This document shows positions 38,860-50,794 of a stretch of 64,000 nt of DNA, piece after piece; the stretch's first letter is position 1, and each line of letters opens with the position of its first letter. Below the pieces are notes generated by a model, which saw only the letters and a program-made list of their open reading frames with translations, ran no database searches and was not told the DNA's origin. The position numbers and the translations under genes are program-made. The stretch lies in NCBI GenBank assembly GCA_026874595.1, contig CM049314.1, positions 8,982,729 through 9,046,728 on the forward strand, written 5' to 3'. Origin of the DNA: Sipunculus nudus. Lineage: Eukaryota; Annelida; Sipuncula; Golfingiida; Sipunculidae.

Positions 38860-39048
38860 GTAAATTAAAGAAGTTAATTATTGTTAACGCTTAAAGTTGA
38901 ATCTTGCAGACCTGGCAACCCGTATCTATTCAGGTGGAGCCGTCCCCCTTAAACCCGCTTAGTTATACACGGGGCCGGGGAACTCACGCTTCAGTAATCA
39001 CTGTTCACACCCCAGCCAGTCAGTTGCGCGTTGTGTTTTGTCGGTGTC
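38860..39048 (+). repeat. Ngaro repeat A1 (left terminus)
   Basis: Begins TAAATTAAAGAAG and ends TTTTGTCGGTGTC. It aligns without gaps to A2 at 42961-43149 (offset 4101) with one visible mismatch (GCGCG versus GCACG). It precedes the gag start by 37 bases, so it probably carries promoter or leader functions; no motif was identified. Confidence 0.92.
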
Positions 39049-39084
39049 GCACGTACATGTAATCGTTAGTTAAGTCATCGCACC

Positions 39085-40141
39085 ATGAGTTCGGATAAAG
39101 TAAGGACTTGCACAACCATAAATTTCCTTGCAAAGGTCACGACGGCCCTACAGGCAAGGAATGTCCTCGGCAGTTCGATATCGAAAAAAACCCGGACGAT
39201 ATGGGACAAGATATAAAGGAAACAGAGCCGTCAACGAACCAAATTCTGGAAGCTTTAGTTTCTTTGATGCAACAGTTGAATTTTGGTATAGAAAGCTTGA
39301 AAGCTTCACATGACAATTTAGCTAAATGTGTTCTGGGAGTACAAAACTCAGAAAACGAAATTTCTATGCAATACACGAATTCAGAAGGACAACCTCCACG
39401 CAAGCCAGCTGACACACCAGTTTCGCGCGGAAACGTTCACGTGCTCGGGGCGGTCATCCCTGAAAAGAATGTCCAGGCTGCAAAGAATGGTGAGTTTGTT
39501 CATTTGCCTGACTTTCTATATATTGCTTCAGAACCAGTTAACAGAGAAGCCGAGGCTGTGTTTGTCAGTGATAATTTAGAATTTCGACAAAAGAAGTCAC
39601 GCAGAACAATAGATAATTTTTCCATATGGCTCCAAGCGTGGTCTCGATACGAGATGGTAGTACTGCAGAAGTATCCAGATAAATATAATAGTTTCGCAAA
39701 ATACAGAACCTTCATTCATGAATGTGACAGAAAATATTTGTGGTCTGCCGTTATGGCTTACGATGTGCGTTTCCGCAGTCAGATTGCTGGTAGCCTCCAT
39801 CCATTCGCCTTTGATGAAATTGATTCTAACATGTACATCACAATTTTGGATGCAACAGCGGTGAAACGTAATACGTCTCAGTGTTTCAGATGTAAATCGT
39901 TTGATCACGTAGTCCAAAATGCCCCTTTCGCTCGCAACAAGCCAAGATGGAGGAGACTGAAAACCAAATCCAAACAAAGTTCCACCAATCTTATAGATTT
40001 GACCGCTGGTACCACGAGCAGCGTGAGGGATGTAATAACTACCAGTCCGGTCGATGTCGCGTCCAGTCATGTAAACGAGCCCACGTCTGTAGACAGTGCA
40101 GAGGTCCTGAGCCGTTATACAAATGCCAACACTGTAATTAG
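39085..40141 (+). pseudogene. Ngaro gag-like ORF, frameshifted
   Basis: The best start is ATG 39085 in good context (CACCATGAG), followed after about 25 bases by a shift into the frame that runs from 39108. That frame encodes a short cysteine/histidine region (CKGHDGPTGKEC), a helical segment and a CCHC-like knuckle beginning CFRCKSFDH near 39885. Near 39918 the frame changes again at an A-run. The following frame carries a C-rich finger (GCNNYQSGRC, SCKRAHVC, CRQCRGPEP) and a stop at 40141. This domain order is typical of the nucleic-acid-binding capsid-like proteins of DIRS/Ngaro elements. Each break is a change of one base, so the copy as written cannot make the full protein. Confidence 0.75.
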
Positions 40142-41747
40142 AACAGTGTCACCCTTGAATGCTAAAGAATGGCAGGTAGGGCTGTCCAGTCATCCGGATA
40201 GATCCTTAGCAAATAAACTCGTCCAGGGTATCAATACCGGTGTTCGTATTGGTTACAAAGGTCATCGAACTCCAAGACACAGCCATAATTGGCCATCAGC
40301 TAATAAATATAACGCCGCCGTACAAACAGCCATTGACAAGGATGTGCGTTTAGGTCGCAAAGCTGGTCCATTTTATAGTCCTCCTTTTGTAAACTTCGTC
40401 GCGTCGCCGATGGGCGCATTCCCTAAAAAGCGCTCTACAGGAAAATATCGGATCATCCACGATCTATCATGGCCCCCGGGCCAGTCCGTAAATGACTTTA
40501 TTCCTTCTGACGAATATTCGCTTCGGTACATAACAATCGACGATATAACTTCCGTTGTGAAGCGCTATGGTCAAGGCACCCTCATGGCGAAGTTAGACTT
40601 AAGGGATGCCTTCAAACATATAGTAGTGCACCCGGGTGACTGGGAACTATTAGGATCTACGTGGGAAAAGCATGATTCTTCGGGTAATTTAGTGCGTGAA
40701 TATTATGTGGATTTGGTGTTACCATTTGGTCTTAGAAGTTCCCCGAAACTGTTTAATGATTATGCAGATGGGCTGGAATTCATTATGAAAAATACGGAGT
40801 CTCTGAGGTTGAACATTACCTAGATGATTATTTCACATGCGGCCTTCAGTTAACCCCTCTGTGTGATATAAATCTAGAGACCATGCTAGAATGCTGTTAC
40901 AAGTTCGGTTTTGCTGTGCAACCAGAAAAGGTAGTAAAACCAACTACACGGCTCGAATATCTAGGGATAATAATAGACTCCAATAGAATGGAGTTGTCAA
41001 TGTCTTCCGAACGTGTAGAAGACACGATAACAGAGTTACGAAAATGGTTGCAAGTTAGAAGCTTGACAAAGAGAAATCTTTTGTCTCTCATCGGCAAGTT
41101 AATATTTGTAGCACGTGTAGTGAAACCGGGTAAAATATTCACTCGTCGTTTAATAGAAGCGTCAAGAAAGTTACGGTTTCTGCATCACCGTGTAAAACTG
41201 AACAAAGCTGCAAAAAGCGACATCATGTGGTGGCTAAGCTACCTACCAGGATGGAACAGAAAAAAGTTTGTTCTATGAAGAACAGTGGACAGGTAACGCT
41301 TGCTTGCACTTGTGGACGGACGCCTCAGATTACGGGTATGGTGCAGTGTTTTGTAATGCATGGTTGTATGAGGAATTCGACAGACTTGATGAACACTCCA
41401 AACATTCAATTGCATACAGGGAACTCTTTGCTATTGCAAAAGCTGCGGCAACATGGGGTAAGCTGTTGACGACAAAACGTGTCCTGTTTCACTGTGACAA
41501 CCAAGCAGTGGTGCACGTACTGCAGAAAGGATCCTCACGAGACGGTGCAATAATGAAACTAATGCGTGCATTATTCTTTACATGTGCAACAGGTTTTGAG
41601 TGTTCGGCGATACATGTGCCAGGTGCCAAGAATGAAGTCGCGGATGCGTTGTCCAGAGGTGACCTGAGGCGTTTTCGGCTGGTTCATCCATCAGCTGACA
41701 CACAAATGACTAAGCCATTACCTTTACCAGTACATCAGCTGATTTGA
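40141..41747 (+). pseudogene. Ngaro reverse transcriptase and RNase H, frameshifted
   Basis: The RT region begins about 40141 in the frame of the upstream gag segment, with KYRIIHDLSWPPG, then the first catalytic-Asp motif LDLRDAF (from 40590) and LPFGLRSSPK. At an A-run near 40788-40792 the frame changes. The next frame holds the YLDDYF active site (40817-40834) and the thumb (ends 41278). A second change at the A-run near 41262 leads to RNase H (to 41747) with WTDASDYGYG, YRELFAI, FHCDNQAVV and VADALSR. All catalytic motifs are present, but not in one frame. It lies between gag and the recombinase, with 19 bases to the latter's ATG. Confidence 0.85.
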
Positions 41748-41766
41748 AGTTTTAATTTAATGTATA

Positions 41767-42801
41767 ATGTGTATTTCAGATGTCACGGGTGCTCTGTACG
41801 CAGAAGCCTGTCAGCTTGTCAAGAATGGTCTCAGGGTAAACAGCAGAAAAACATATACTTCAGCACAGAGACAGTACATTAAGTTTTGTGATCAATATGA
41901 CTTTAAACCGTTACCAGTTAATGAGGATATATTATTGATGTTTGTAACATACCTGCACCGTAGGAGTCTCAAACATTCTAGCATATTAGTTTATCTTTCA
42001 GCAGTGAGATCTTTGCATATCGAAGAAGCATATGGCGACCCGCTCGTAGGCAAATTCCGCTTAAAGCGGGCATTGGCAGGTCTTAAATATGAGTCGGGGC
42101 CGCCAAAGCAGAAACTCCCCATAACTTATTCTATGCTGCTTCAGCTAAGAGAAAATATAGGGGTGTCATATGATTCGTATTTGTTTTGGACAGCCATGAC
42201 ACTGGCTTATTTTGCATGTCTGAGAGCGGCGGAATTGTGTGTCCCATCGCAGTCCTCGTTTGATAGGGCTTACCATTTAACAGTTGGCGATGTACATTTG
42301 CTTCAGAATGAGCAGGGCATGTATTATCTGACTCTAAAATTGAACTGGTCAAAAACTGACAAAGCTAGATGTGGCTACGTAATCAACATCGGCTGCTCTC
42401 AGACAAGCATCTGTGCCGTGTGTTCTATGCGGCAGTACATGAATCAACGAGGTTCACTATATGGTGCGAACAAGGATGAACCGTTGTTTAAACTCGAGAA
42501 TACATGCATTCTTACAAAGTCTCTTTTTGTTAACCATGTTCGACTGCTATTAGCATTAGCAGGATTTCAAATTGACCAATATAGTGGTCACTCTTTCCGT
42601 AGAGGTGGTGCCACCAATGCAGCAGCGGCAGGTATGCAGGATTGGGAGATCAAGCTGCTAGGCAGATGGTCGAGTAATGCATATGAACGATATATACAAG
42701 CTCCTGTCAGTGTTGTAACTGGTTTTGCGAGACGGATGGCTTTACAACGCAGGTTAAGCTCGGCACCGTTCAGAGGTTGCTATTTGAATTTCTTCAAATA
42801 G
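41767..42801 (+). CDS. Ngaro tyrosine recombinase (344 aa), intact
   Basis: A phage-integrase-fold recombinase that would integrate the circular cDNA. The N-terminal SAM-like core-binding part spans about residues 15-110, and the catalytic part follows. Visible active-site residues are Arg153 (ACLRAAEL), His275 and Arg278 (HSFRRGG), Trp301 (LGRW) and the nucleophile Tyr, probably Tyr309 (YERYI), with Tyr306 as the alternative. Length is ordinary for the family. The ATG at 41767 is preceded by 19 bases after the RNase H stop. A TATTTCAG at 41771-41778, just inside the ORF, resembles a splice acceptor, so expression through splicing is possible. It is the only undamaged ORF of the element. Confidence 0.92.
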   Translation: MCISDVTGALYAEACQLVKNGLRVNSRKTYTSAQRQYIKFCDQYDFKPLPVNEDILLMFVTYLHRRSLKHSSILVYLSAVRSLHIEEAYGDPLVGKFRLKRALAGLKYESGPPKQKLPITYSMLLQLRENIGVSYDSYLFWTAMTLAYFACLRAAELCVPSQSSFDRAYHLTVGDVHLLQNEQGMYYLTLKLNWSKTDKARCGYVINIGCSQTSICAVCSMRQYMNQRGSLYGANKDEPLFKLENTCILTKSLFVNHVRLLLALAGFQIDQYSGHSFRRGGATNAAAAGMQDWEIKLLGRWSSNAYERYIQAPVSVVTGFARRMALQRRLSSAPFRGCYLNFFK

Positions 42802-42812
42802 CCCTTTAATTA

Positions 42813-42880
42813 AATTGGGCCATAAAGTTGGCGCTCTTTCAAGCGGCCAACTGTGGGCCTTTATTATTTGGCCCAATTGT
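42813..42880 (+). other. Inverted repeat after the recombinase stop
   Basis: AATTGGGCC just after the recombinase stop is complementary to GGCCCAATT inside B1, able to form a stem of at least 9 base pairs. It overlaps the start of B1. It could affect RNA structure or 3' end formation in the element; this is inference. Confidence 0.5.
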
Positions 42881-42961
42881 ATGTTGGGTTGAAAATTAAA
42901 GGATCATATTATGGCCCACATCGCTTTCCATGTTTTCTTTGTTAAATAGGAGCGTTAAATG
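42854..42961 (+). repeat. Ngaro repeat B1 (internal)
   Basis: Begins TGGGCCTTTATTATTTGG and ends GAGCGTTAAATG. It appears identical to B2 at 43295-43402 (offset 441). It abuts A2 directly, as expected for the B1-A2 junction of Ngaro elements. Confidence 0.92.
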
Positions 42962-43149
42962 TAAATTAAAGAAGTTAATTATTGTTAACGCTTAAAGTTG
43001 AATCTTGCAGACCTGGCAACCCGTATCTATTCAGGTGGAGCCGTCCCCCTTAAACCCGCTTAGTTATACACGGGGCCGGGGAACTCACGCTTCAGTAATC
43101 ACTGTTCACACCCCAGCCAGTCAGTTGCACGTTGTGTTTTGTCGGTGTC
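42961..43149 (+). repeat. Ngaro repeat A2 (internal)
   Basis: Second copy of A1, directly following B1 and separated from B2 by 145 bases of sequence not repeated on the left side. Confidence 0.92.
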
Positions 43150-43294
43150 CCGCCCACCCACTGTCCATTTATTGCGAAATGTGTCTGTTTTTCTTCTGGT
43201 CGGTTTACTTCACGTATTCCTGTGAAATTATTTGCGTTGTTTTGCTATGTGTTGCTTGTTTCCTGTATTTATGTTACCTCGTGCAACGATGTGA

Positions 43295-43402
43295 TGGGCC
43301 TTTATTATTTGGCCCAATTGTATGTTGGGTTGAAAATTAAAGGATCATATTATGGCCCACATCGCTTTCCATGTTTTCTTTGTTAAATAGGAGCGTTAAA
43401 TG
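43295..43402 (+). repeat. Ngaro repeat B2 (right terminus)
   Basis: Second copy of B1. Its end (GTTAAATG) marks the right boundary of the element. The flank then continues with CGAAAAACTG, which is unrelated to the left flank. Confidence 0.92.
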
Positions 43403-43560
43403 CGAAAAACTGAATAGGGTCCTTTCGTTCATCCGTATGGAGAATCACATCAGGTTCTTGTGGTGATATTTAAATGCTTGGGGTAAGAGGCTAACTTTCT
43501 GAATCATCCGAGAACGAACTCAGTTAGTTCGTCGGTTCATGCATGTTTCGCTTGGGTTGC

Positions 43561-43564
<4 letters not shown>

Positions 43565-43619
<55 letters not shown>

Positions 43620-43689
43620 AGAATATGGGATTATTTATAAAGGACTGTTAATTATTCATACGGGATATCTGAATAATTGTCATGTTTAA

Positions 43690-43736
<47 letters not shown>

Positions 43737-43757
43737 AAGGGGGGGGGGGGGGGGGTT
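43565..43757. repeat. (GA)n, (TA)n-(GA)n and poly-G cluster
   Basis: GA run 43565-43614, TA-GA run 43688-43733 and a G run about 43739-43755, lying 160-350 bases downstream of the retrotransposon. Poly-G runs of this size are often mis-sized in assemblies. Confidence 0.93.
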
Positions 43758-46259
43758 ATGTCGCTTTTTATGTTTGTTTGGATGAGTTGAGGAGCGGAAG
43801 GTATGACCATGTCGCTGCGGTTAATCCACACGTGTAGCTCAGCTGTCAGATGTAAAATTGTGCCTTAAATTCACTCTTAACTTGCAAATATGAAAACAAA
43901 AGGAGAAAGATCAAAGCGCATTCGGCTTATCATACTATATTTGATAACGACAACATGTTGTCATTCATAATAAACCCTATTTTAGGGGGAGCACACTCAT
44001 ACCGTCTTTCGCCCTTTTTTCAAAATAGAATATGAGTAAAATTCATAATTTTTAAATCAATAATTCTCAGTAAAGACAAATCACATAAACGTCTTAATTC
44101 ATACGCACAAAGTCAAATATGTTTTCTAAATAGTGTTTTTTTTTTAGTTTTTTTTCCAAATTGTTATTTTGACTTAGTTTTGGCTTTTTCACGTGTGGAG
44201 TTAATTCTCATCGGAGAAAATTTTTATGATTTCATTTTAAACATGACAAATATGCATTGGTCAGTTAACAAAAATATGCTTGGACACATATTCATATTAT
44301 TTACATGGGCCTACTGAAAACTTGCTATCTCATATGACGCGTGGAATAACTCGTTTGTACAAAAAGATGTACAAAGTGTTAAAAAATGAACATCAGTGAT
44401 GAGATATAAAACAAATTATATTTTATCAGCTAGATAATTGTATATGGTTTAAAATGATATATATGTTATCGGTTTTTACAAGAAAATAACACTTATTGGC
44501 ATTTTAGTGAGACTAGAGTGCAAATCGATTGCAAACGATGATGCCACCTTCAATGTATCATTTATTATAACTTAAATGGTTAAATGATCAGCTGGCCATG
44601 CAGTCATAGCCTTAAACATCATATAGCTACGACAGTTGCTTGTGTGATGAATTTTAATATTAATATATTCCAGGATATCAATTGCCAATGCCTCCAGCTA
44701 TTGGTGTGAGAATAGTAAACTGCTTGTGGTGTGAATAAAGTATTGTAAGAATATTAATCCTCCAAATTTCTTTGCCTGATTCTCTTGTAAAATCATTTGA
44801 ATTTTTTAAAACCTGAATGATTTTACAATCTTTTCTTTAAAGGTACACAAAGTAACCTGCTGGAAGGTATACGTTTCTGTGAGGGTAAACAGTCACATTT
44901 TATCAGCAATTATTAGTACTAAAACTCCTTGACTTAATATTGTCTCTCAATACCTCCCCCATTAGTTATGGGCAATGCCTTTGTATGTTCAGAGAAGAAT
45001 ACCTTTAATGTTAGGTTAATGAAACAAATTACCCATGGGTCATGCAACAGTCCTCCAGATGTCATTCAATATATTTATTTTGCTTCTGGTAGTTTAAATG
45101 TCATAAGCCAGTCATATAATAAAATGTAACAAATTAAAGGACAAATGATGTATTCTCCAATTGTGTTTCCAATCTGTCACATAGACTTTTGGCAAATCTT
45201 CCAGATCTTGGTAAATGCAACAACAGCATGTTAACCGGCATTTGTCTATCTTTCAAAATGACTCAAATTGTGGCCTGTTCAATAAGCTCAATAAGCTAGC
45301 TGAGCTAAACCTGGAATATAACTCCGTGTATCAATAAATTTCCTCAACTGATGGTTTAACATTGTTATGATTCGTCGGTCGCACATTCTACAACATATGA
45401 TATAGCTATTGGAAGTAAGTGGAGTGGAACTATATGTACATTCTGTTTTAATCATTTATGTCCAATTTAATGTTTAGTTACTGTGATGAATTCTTCGACA
45501 CAGTACCTGCTGCAATAAGGGAACAGGACTTATTTTGTGGCTATTTAGGATTAAAGGCGTTTCATGTTTAGCGAGATATACACCAGATCACTAACACTGT
45601 TATCCTCTTCAAAGTTCTTACATTTGCCTATTTATAAACTTAGAAATTATAAGTTCCATCCTCACTCGAGAATAAGTATAACGTATACATAGAAAAAATG
45701 CGCTACAGTACGACGTATGTTAATATTTTGTGTTATTTATTGAACTTTTTCTTATGGTATATACACTGGCCCATGTCCTTTTTTTGCAGTAAAAATTATT
45801 AAGTATTTGCATAAGGAAACAGCCGTTTTCAACTCGATGATTCCGATACTTATTGGATTAATAACCTCTATTAATTCATCGTACTTACTGCAAATTACCT
45901 ACGAAGAAGACAGATTCTAGGGTTATGACTTATTTAGCTTAAGAATGGTGTTATGCATATAACCATGGAGGAAAAGTTTGTTTACTGGAGACGACCCCTC
46001 AGCTTTGAAAGTTATATCTGAATTCAGCATCTAAATAATATCTCAATTCAGTAACTCATTTGTTCAGAAAGGCTAATATATTACAAAACTATACTCCCAT
46101 GGCTTGCTGATATTGTTTATTTAAAAGCAAGAGTTGGCAAGAGATCTTCAAAGAAAAAACAACAGTAATTACATTTACATGGTAATAATAAGAGATAGAA
46201 CGGGCATCTACCTGAGATTTAAGTACTACAAGTTCCTCAAACTGAAAATATTGTGTAAC

Positions 46260-48617
46260 GGGTCCTTAATGAAAAGCCAGTGGGGTGCTTGGGTTGACGA
46301 TCATTATTCGATTGGCTGCTTAACTGGCAGGAAACGTTTCTTGCTGGTCATTCGTGTAGATCATGTCAGCGTTTTGTAATCACTATCATTATCACTAGAA
46401 TCCTCGGTAGAGTCAACAGGTTGTGATATTTGATTCTTGTTAGAGTTGATGGCCGGGTAATACGGTTTTCACCATCTGATATCGACATTTGCTCTTTATG
46501 CATATTCCCTGACGATAACGTAAACACACCCGAATACTGCACCAGCGCAATTCGTTTATCTCAGCATTTTTTTCATCCTTTGGTCAGGGCCCTTTGACGA
46601 ACCTTCTTCCATCCTTGAAGCATATTGGATTATAGACGATACTATGCAGCGTTATGCTTTCCTATTTTCCAGGAAAATAATAACTTTTTATTGGATTTTT
46701 CAATCTGCAAGTGATGAATCACCACTTACTTTGTGCTTCCATTAGATTTGCATCCTCATATAAGATTAGGTACATCTGCCAACATAGTCGAAAATGAATC
46801 CCATTAATATCGACCCATCAGGTACTGAATCTCATTTATAATATGTAATCTTCCCAGCAGATGTGTCCAGCTGTGTGCTGCAGCTAAAATTAAAATATAA
46901 GAAAAGCAAACTTTTGAATGCTGGTGAGGAATAATCAATTAAGTACGTTTATAAAAGCATAAGATCTATTATGTGCACAATCAATTAGATATTGATCCAA
47001 CCATTCTTTAGAAGGGATGTCAATAATATAACAGCTCTTGACTTATCATTCGAAGCGTGGTTAATATGGTTGTCTCTCACAATGATTGCCAGGACATTTT
47101 AACATTGATTACCATTCTGGATCATATTCAATCAATATGGCCATTAGAGTTTTGAACAATAAATAAATATAACAATATAATGAATGATCAAGTATTAAAC
47201 TTGCGTGTAAAATTAGTCTTGCGCTTCATAAGCTGTGGAATGAGTAGTTATTGTTCAAAATATAGAACAAATACAACAATGCATGCAGATATATAAATAT
47301 GAGGCAGGCCAGCAATACAAGGACATATAATACATAAACATATAACAAAAGATAAAACAATGCATGAAGGCAGAAAAAAGTGCAGGGTTTCTTCGGGTAA
47401 TTTAAGTTCCTTTCTCAAAATTGGCTTATAAGTTTTAACTAATCCTTTGAGAAATTTATGCTGGAATTTTTGGAAGTGGCAAGTATATTTTTGCTTTTAT
47501 GGTGAAATTATAATCGAAACATATTGTAACATGCATGATGGTTTCACAGTCGAGTATCTAAATGAATGCTACTGTAATAAAATACTTTTTCATGATTAAT
47601 GGTTTTAAATGTGACCTTTGATACAAACAAATGAATGTTTGCTTTGACACCGAACACGTTTCCATCTGAGGTCATCAGGCCCGTCAAAGATGAAGGTACA
47701 CAGTCTCCTTTACCACTCTCTACTGGTCGTATCAACACATCAATAATGGGCCCCGTCTCTGCAAAAAGACTTTCGTGATTGCGTTAGTGCACATGGTGAC
47801 TGGTTGAAGACGAATAACGCCATGAATACCGCCTCGTCTTATTATAAATACAGACTTAGCTGAAAAAAACTCTTACTCCCTTCTCGTCAAAGTCTTATTA
47901 TAAGGCAAAGACAAATGTGAAAACTGTTATCTCAGTTAAAAAAATAAGTGTTCAATTCAAACCTGCACTTTTGTTTGTGAATCGCCATTCCTCAGCCCTC
48001 CATCCAATCCAGTACTCGTAATCTTTGAAATCAGCGTGCTCCTTGAGTTGTTTCACTGTGTTTTCGCTTGAAATACCGTTAGATTTAATCCACAAATGCC
48101 CCCCCTTTGCTTGACATTCCGTCTCGGCTTGATACCATGTGAGATCATGCAGTCCTACCTTCAAGCAAGACCCTGCCCCCAACAACAGGCAGTTCCAGTA
48201 ATGGCATGTCTTACAGAGTGCACCTAAGGTATGCAATAAACATAAAATGAATGCAGTGTAAAACAATTCGCAGACAGATTGATTGGCGGAAATTATATAG
48301 TTTTTAATTAGCAAAATTTTACTTTTAAAATATTCCAAAGAAAGCTAACAAATGTGTCTGTAGCGTTGTTCCTTTTGTGTATTTTACCTATTACTGTAAA
48401 AATAATGAATATAAAATTACATGTAACATATACATGTTTGTCCTTACCTGTGACAAAGCATAAAAAACCTTTGACTTTCACGTGACAAGAGGCAGCTTTA
48501 ACTCTGCCACTGTGTATTTTGAGACAGCGCTTTGATGAGTCCTTTGTGAGCTGAAGCTGTTCGTCTTCATCAAGGACACATGACTTGTCTGCACAGTTAA
48601 CACCTTTCAATTGGAAA

Positions 48618-48669
<52 letters not shown>

Positions 48670-49782
48670 ATATATATATATATTTATATATATATTTATA
48701 TATATATATTGATCTTGTCTTTACCTTGTTGGCATTTTAATAAAATAATCAAAGAGGTATCTGCTTATTTGAGAGTTTAAACATAGTGGTTAGTTTTGCT
48801 GATGATTTAGCCTTCGGCGAGATGGACTGATATCAGAGATCCATTACCTGTTGATATTACAGGTTGCCAGTGGTCAAACTGATGTCGTTCAACAGCAAGC
48901 CAAGTGTGTTTAATCGTTGAATTTTCCATTTGCCTCCTTAAATATTTCAGGTCTTCTGTTCCCAAATATCCAGGCAGCCTCATGTTAAGATGGCTGCAAT
49001 TTGTTTCAGCATTCGTTCTGGTTGATGGTCCAGCGTTGAAAAATATTTCTTTTACACCAGAAAAATAAACAGATGCAATATAAGGGTACTTCTCAGAAAA
49101 AATTGAAGGAGGCCTACATGCAGTTTTGGTGACTCATACTTGATTCATTGAATAATGTTAATGTTACTGCCTACGGTAAAAATTACGGAATGCTTTTATA
49201 TTTATGATGGCTTTTATATTTATGTTACCAAGTCCGGCGCTTGAATTCAACAAGCTGTATCAGCTGTAAGTTTTAAGGTTATATCATAGCTACGATATTT
49301 TCTCCTTTCTTTTTGATTTAATGTTATAATTATTAGGATATTATAATTCTGGAAGGCTTTTTCTACTTTCATCAGGAGAAGACCAGCGCGGGAATTTGTT
49401 TGTGACCTTGTGATTGCCATGCCATGTAATCCAACGGAAAGTGTTAAATCATTCCATGTACAGCCCTCACGCAGCGGCTGAGCATTGCAGTAGTTCTATA
49501 TCTCCTTCGTTTTAACCGAAGCTTGATTTGCAAGATTTATTGAGGTTTTACCAAAAGGCACGTCACACGTGGCACAAAGGGTTTATCATTACACACAGTG
49601 TTCATCAGATCTAAGGATTTACAAATATCGAGTAGCTCAAATATAAAGAAGTGTCATTTATAGGCATATATATGACTTTTGTCCTATTACAAATATGAAA
49701 AAAAAGATAATATAAGTTAAAACGTACCTGTAATAGCAGCAAAAGTGCTGTGAAAGATCAGAATAATAACAAGAAAATACAT
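46260..49782 (-). pseudogene. Second copy of the two-CTLD receptor, 3' half decayed
   Basis: Exons 1-4 are intact and match the first copy: 49782-49728 (signal peptide MYFLVIIL...), 49048-48848, 48603-48448 and 48223-47963, all with the same phases. The exon 5 equivalent (5' end 47758) has one base missing near 47698, which shifts the frame inside the second CTLD. It has also lost its 3' splice donor through a ~16-base deletion near 47627. The membrane exon remnant (about 46735-46880) and tail remnant (about 46260-46625) are recognisable but much more diverged, with an in-frame TAA in the tail. A truncated secreted product from exons 1-4 cannot be excluded; otherwise it is a pseudogene. Confidence 0.82.
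48621..48710. repeat. (TA)n in intron 2 of the second lectin copy
   Basis: TA tract with TTTATA interruptions, allelic in position to the tracts at 32229-32391. Confidence 0.93.
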
Positions 49783-50794
49783 TGGATAACGTAAACGTAC
49801 ACACTCTCTGATACCTTTACACGAACTACCAGAGCCCTGTTCGTATCGCGTTATCAGATACTACATAATAAACTACTGCTACAACAATTCCAGTAACCAG
49901 GCATGGAGGTTTTCAGTAAACAATTAGGACAGGCCTCCATATAGATCTTCCAATTAATCAACAAAGAGAAACGACAACTTTTATTATGCGAGTGAAACAA
50001 AGCCCGCTGGTTTTGTAAGTGGCATAAATTAATCCGGTTATAATATGTTACAACCGGGGTATACTGGCAAGTGTGTGCAAATATAAACACATATATAATA
50101 AGACCACCGACGAATCTACACTAACATGCTTTTATCTGCAGACAATATAAACGAGAACTGACAATCATCACTTCGCTGAAAGTCAGACATGAGATAAAGA
50201 ACATGTCTAGGTTCAGAACACATTACGCAAAGCCGGGAGATCATAAGTTCGAATCTTAGCGGTGGAGCGGTCGGATTTTTCACGCTTGGCCGTTACCCAG
50301 TGTGTGCGCTTTGCGGATAAAATGGGAAGGCTGTGGCCACATTCGCGGTTCACTCACAGACGGGTGCGCCTTTCGAGGATTACTTGGTGTAATGAAACAG
50401 TAATGGGAAGTATTACAAACCCAGGAACTCGACCTTGGGTGATGATCTTCAGTTACGCCCTATCACGTAGTCCGAAACCGCAATGTACATAAACTCACCT
50501 AAACAAGCAATAAAATGTTGTAAATTACATCCACCAAAAATGATAAAACAAAACCACACACTCGCATCATGGGTTTTCTTTACATTGATAATAAGTGAAT
50601 TTCTATTCCAATTCATCCAGTAAATGTAACAATACAGCCTCATGTGCCTTGCCGCTAAATTTGTTCATTCCATTTATTTGGTTTTGTGCATGTGGTTAGA
50701 ACTTATGAATACATGACGCAGCTGCTTTGTTAAGAGATTTTACATTATGTGGAAGGAAAAGGAAATGAGTATTAGAAGGATCCCTGCAAACAAT

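Larger units (their letters stand above)
38860..43402 (+). mobile_element. Ngaro/DIRS-like tyrosine-recombinase retrotransposon
   Basis: A 4.5-kb element with gag-like, reverse transcriptase, RNase H and tyrosine recombinase regions in order on the + strand. It is bounded by split direct repeats: A1 (38860-39048), then after the genes B1 (42854-42961), A2 (42961-43149) and B2 (43295-43402). This A1-B1-A2-B2 layout is the hallmark of Ngaro-type elements, which are thought to integrate a circular DNA intermediate by recombination and so make no target-site duplication. A1 and A2 differ at one of 189 positions by eye, and B1 and B2 look identical, so the insertion is recent. The gag-pol part carries frameshifts; the recombinase is intact. 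Confidence 0.93.
44600..50781. repeat. Segmental duplication, copy 2
   Basis: Partner of 26550-34941. Shared landmarks in order: an AGCTATTGGTGTGA segment (44697; 26681), TGCTGCAATAAGGGAA (45508; 27479), an AACACTGTTAT segment (45595; 27707), ATAACCATGGAGG-type sequence (45958; 28079), the receptor remnant, and the downstream flank to 50781. The satellite array starts within about 20 bases of its end. Confidence 0.85.
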
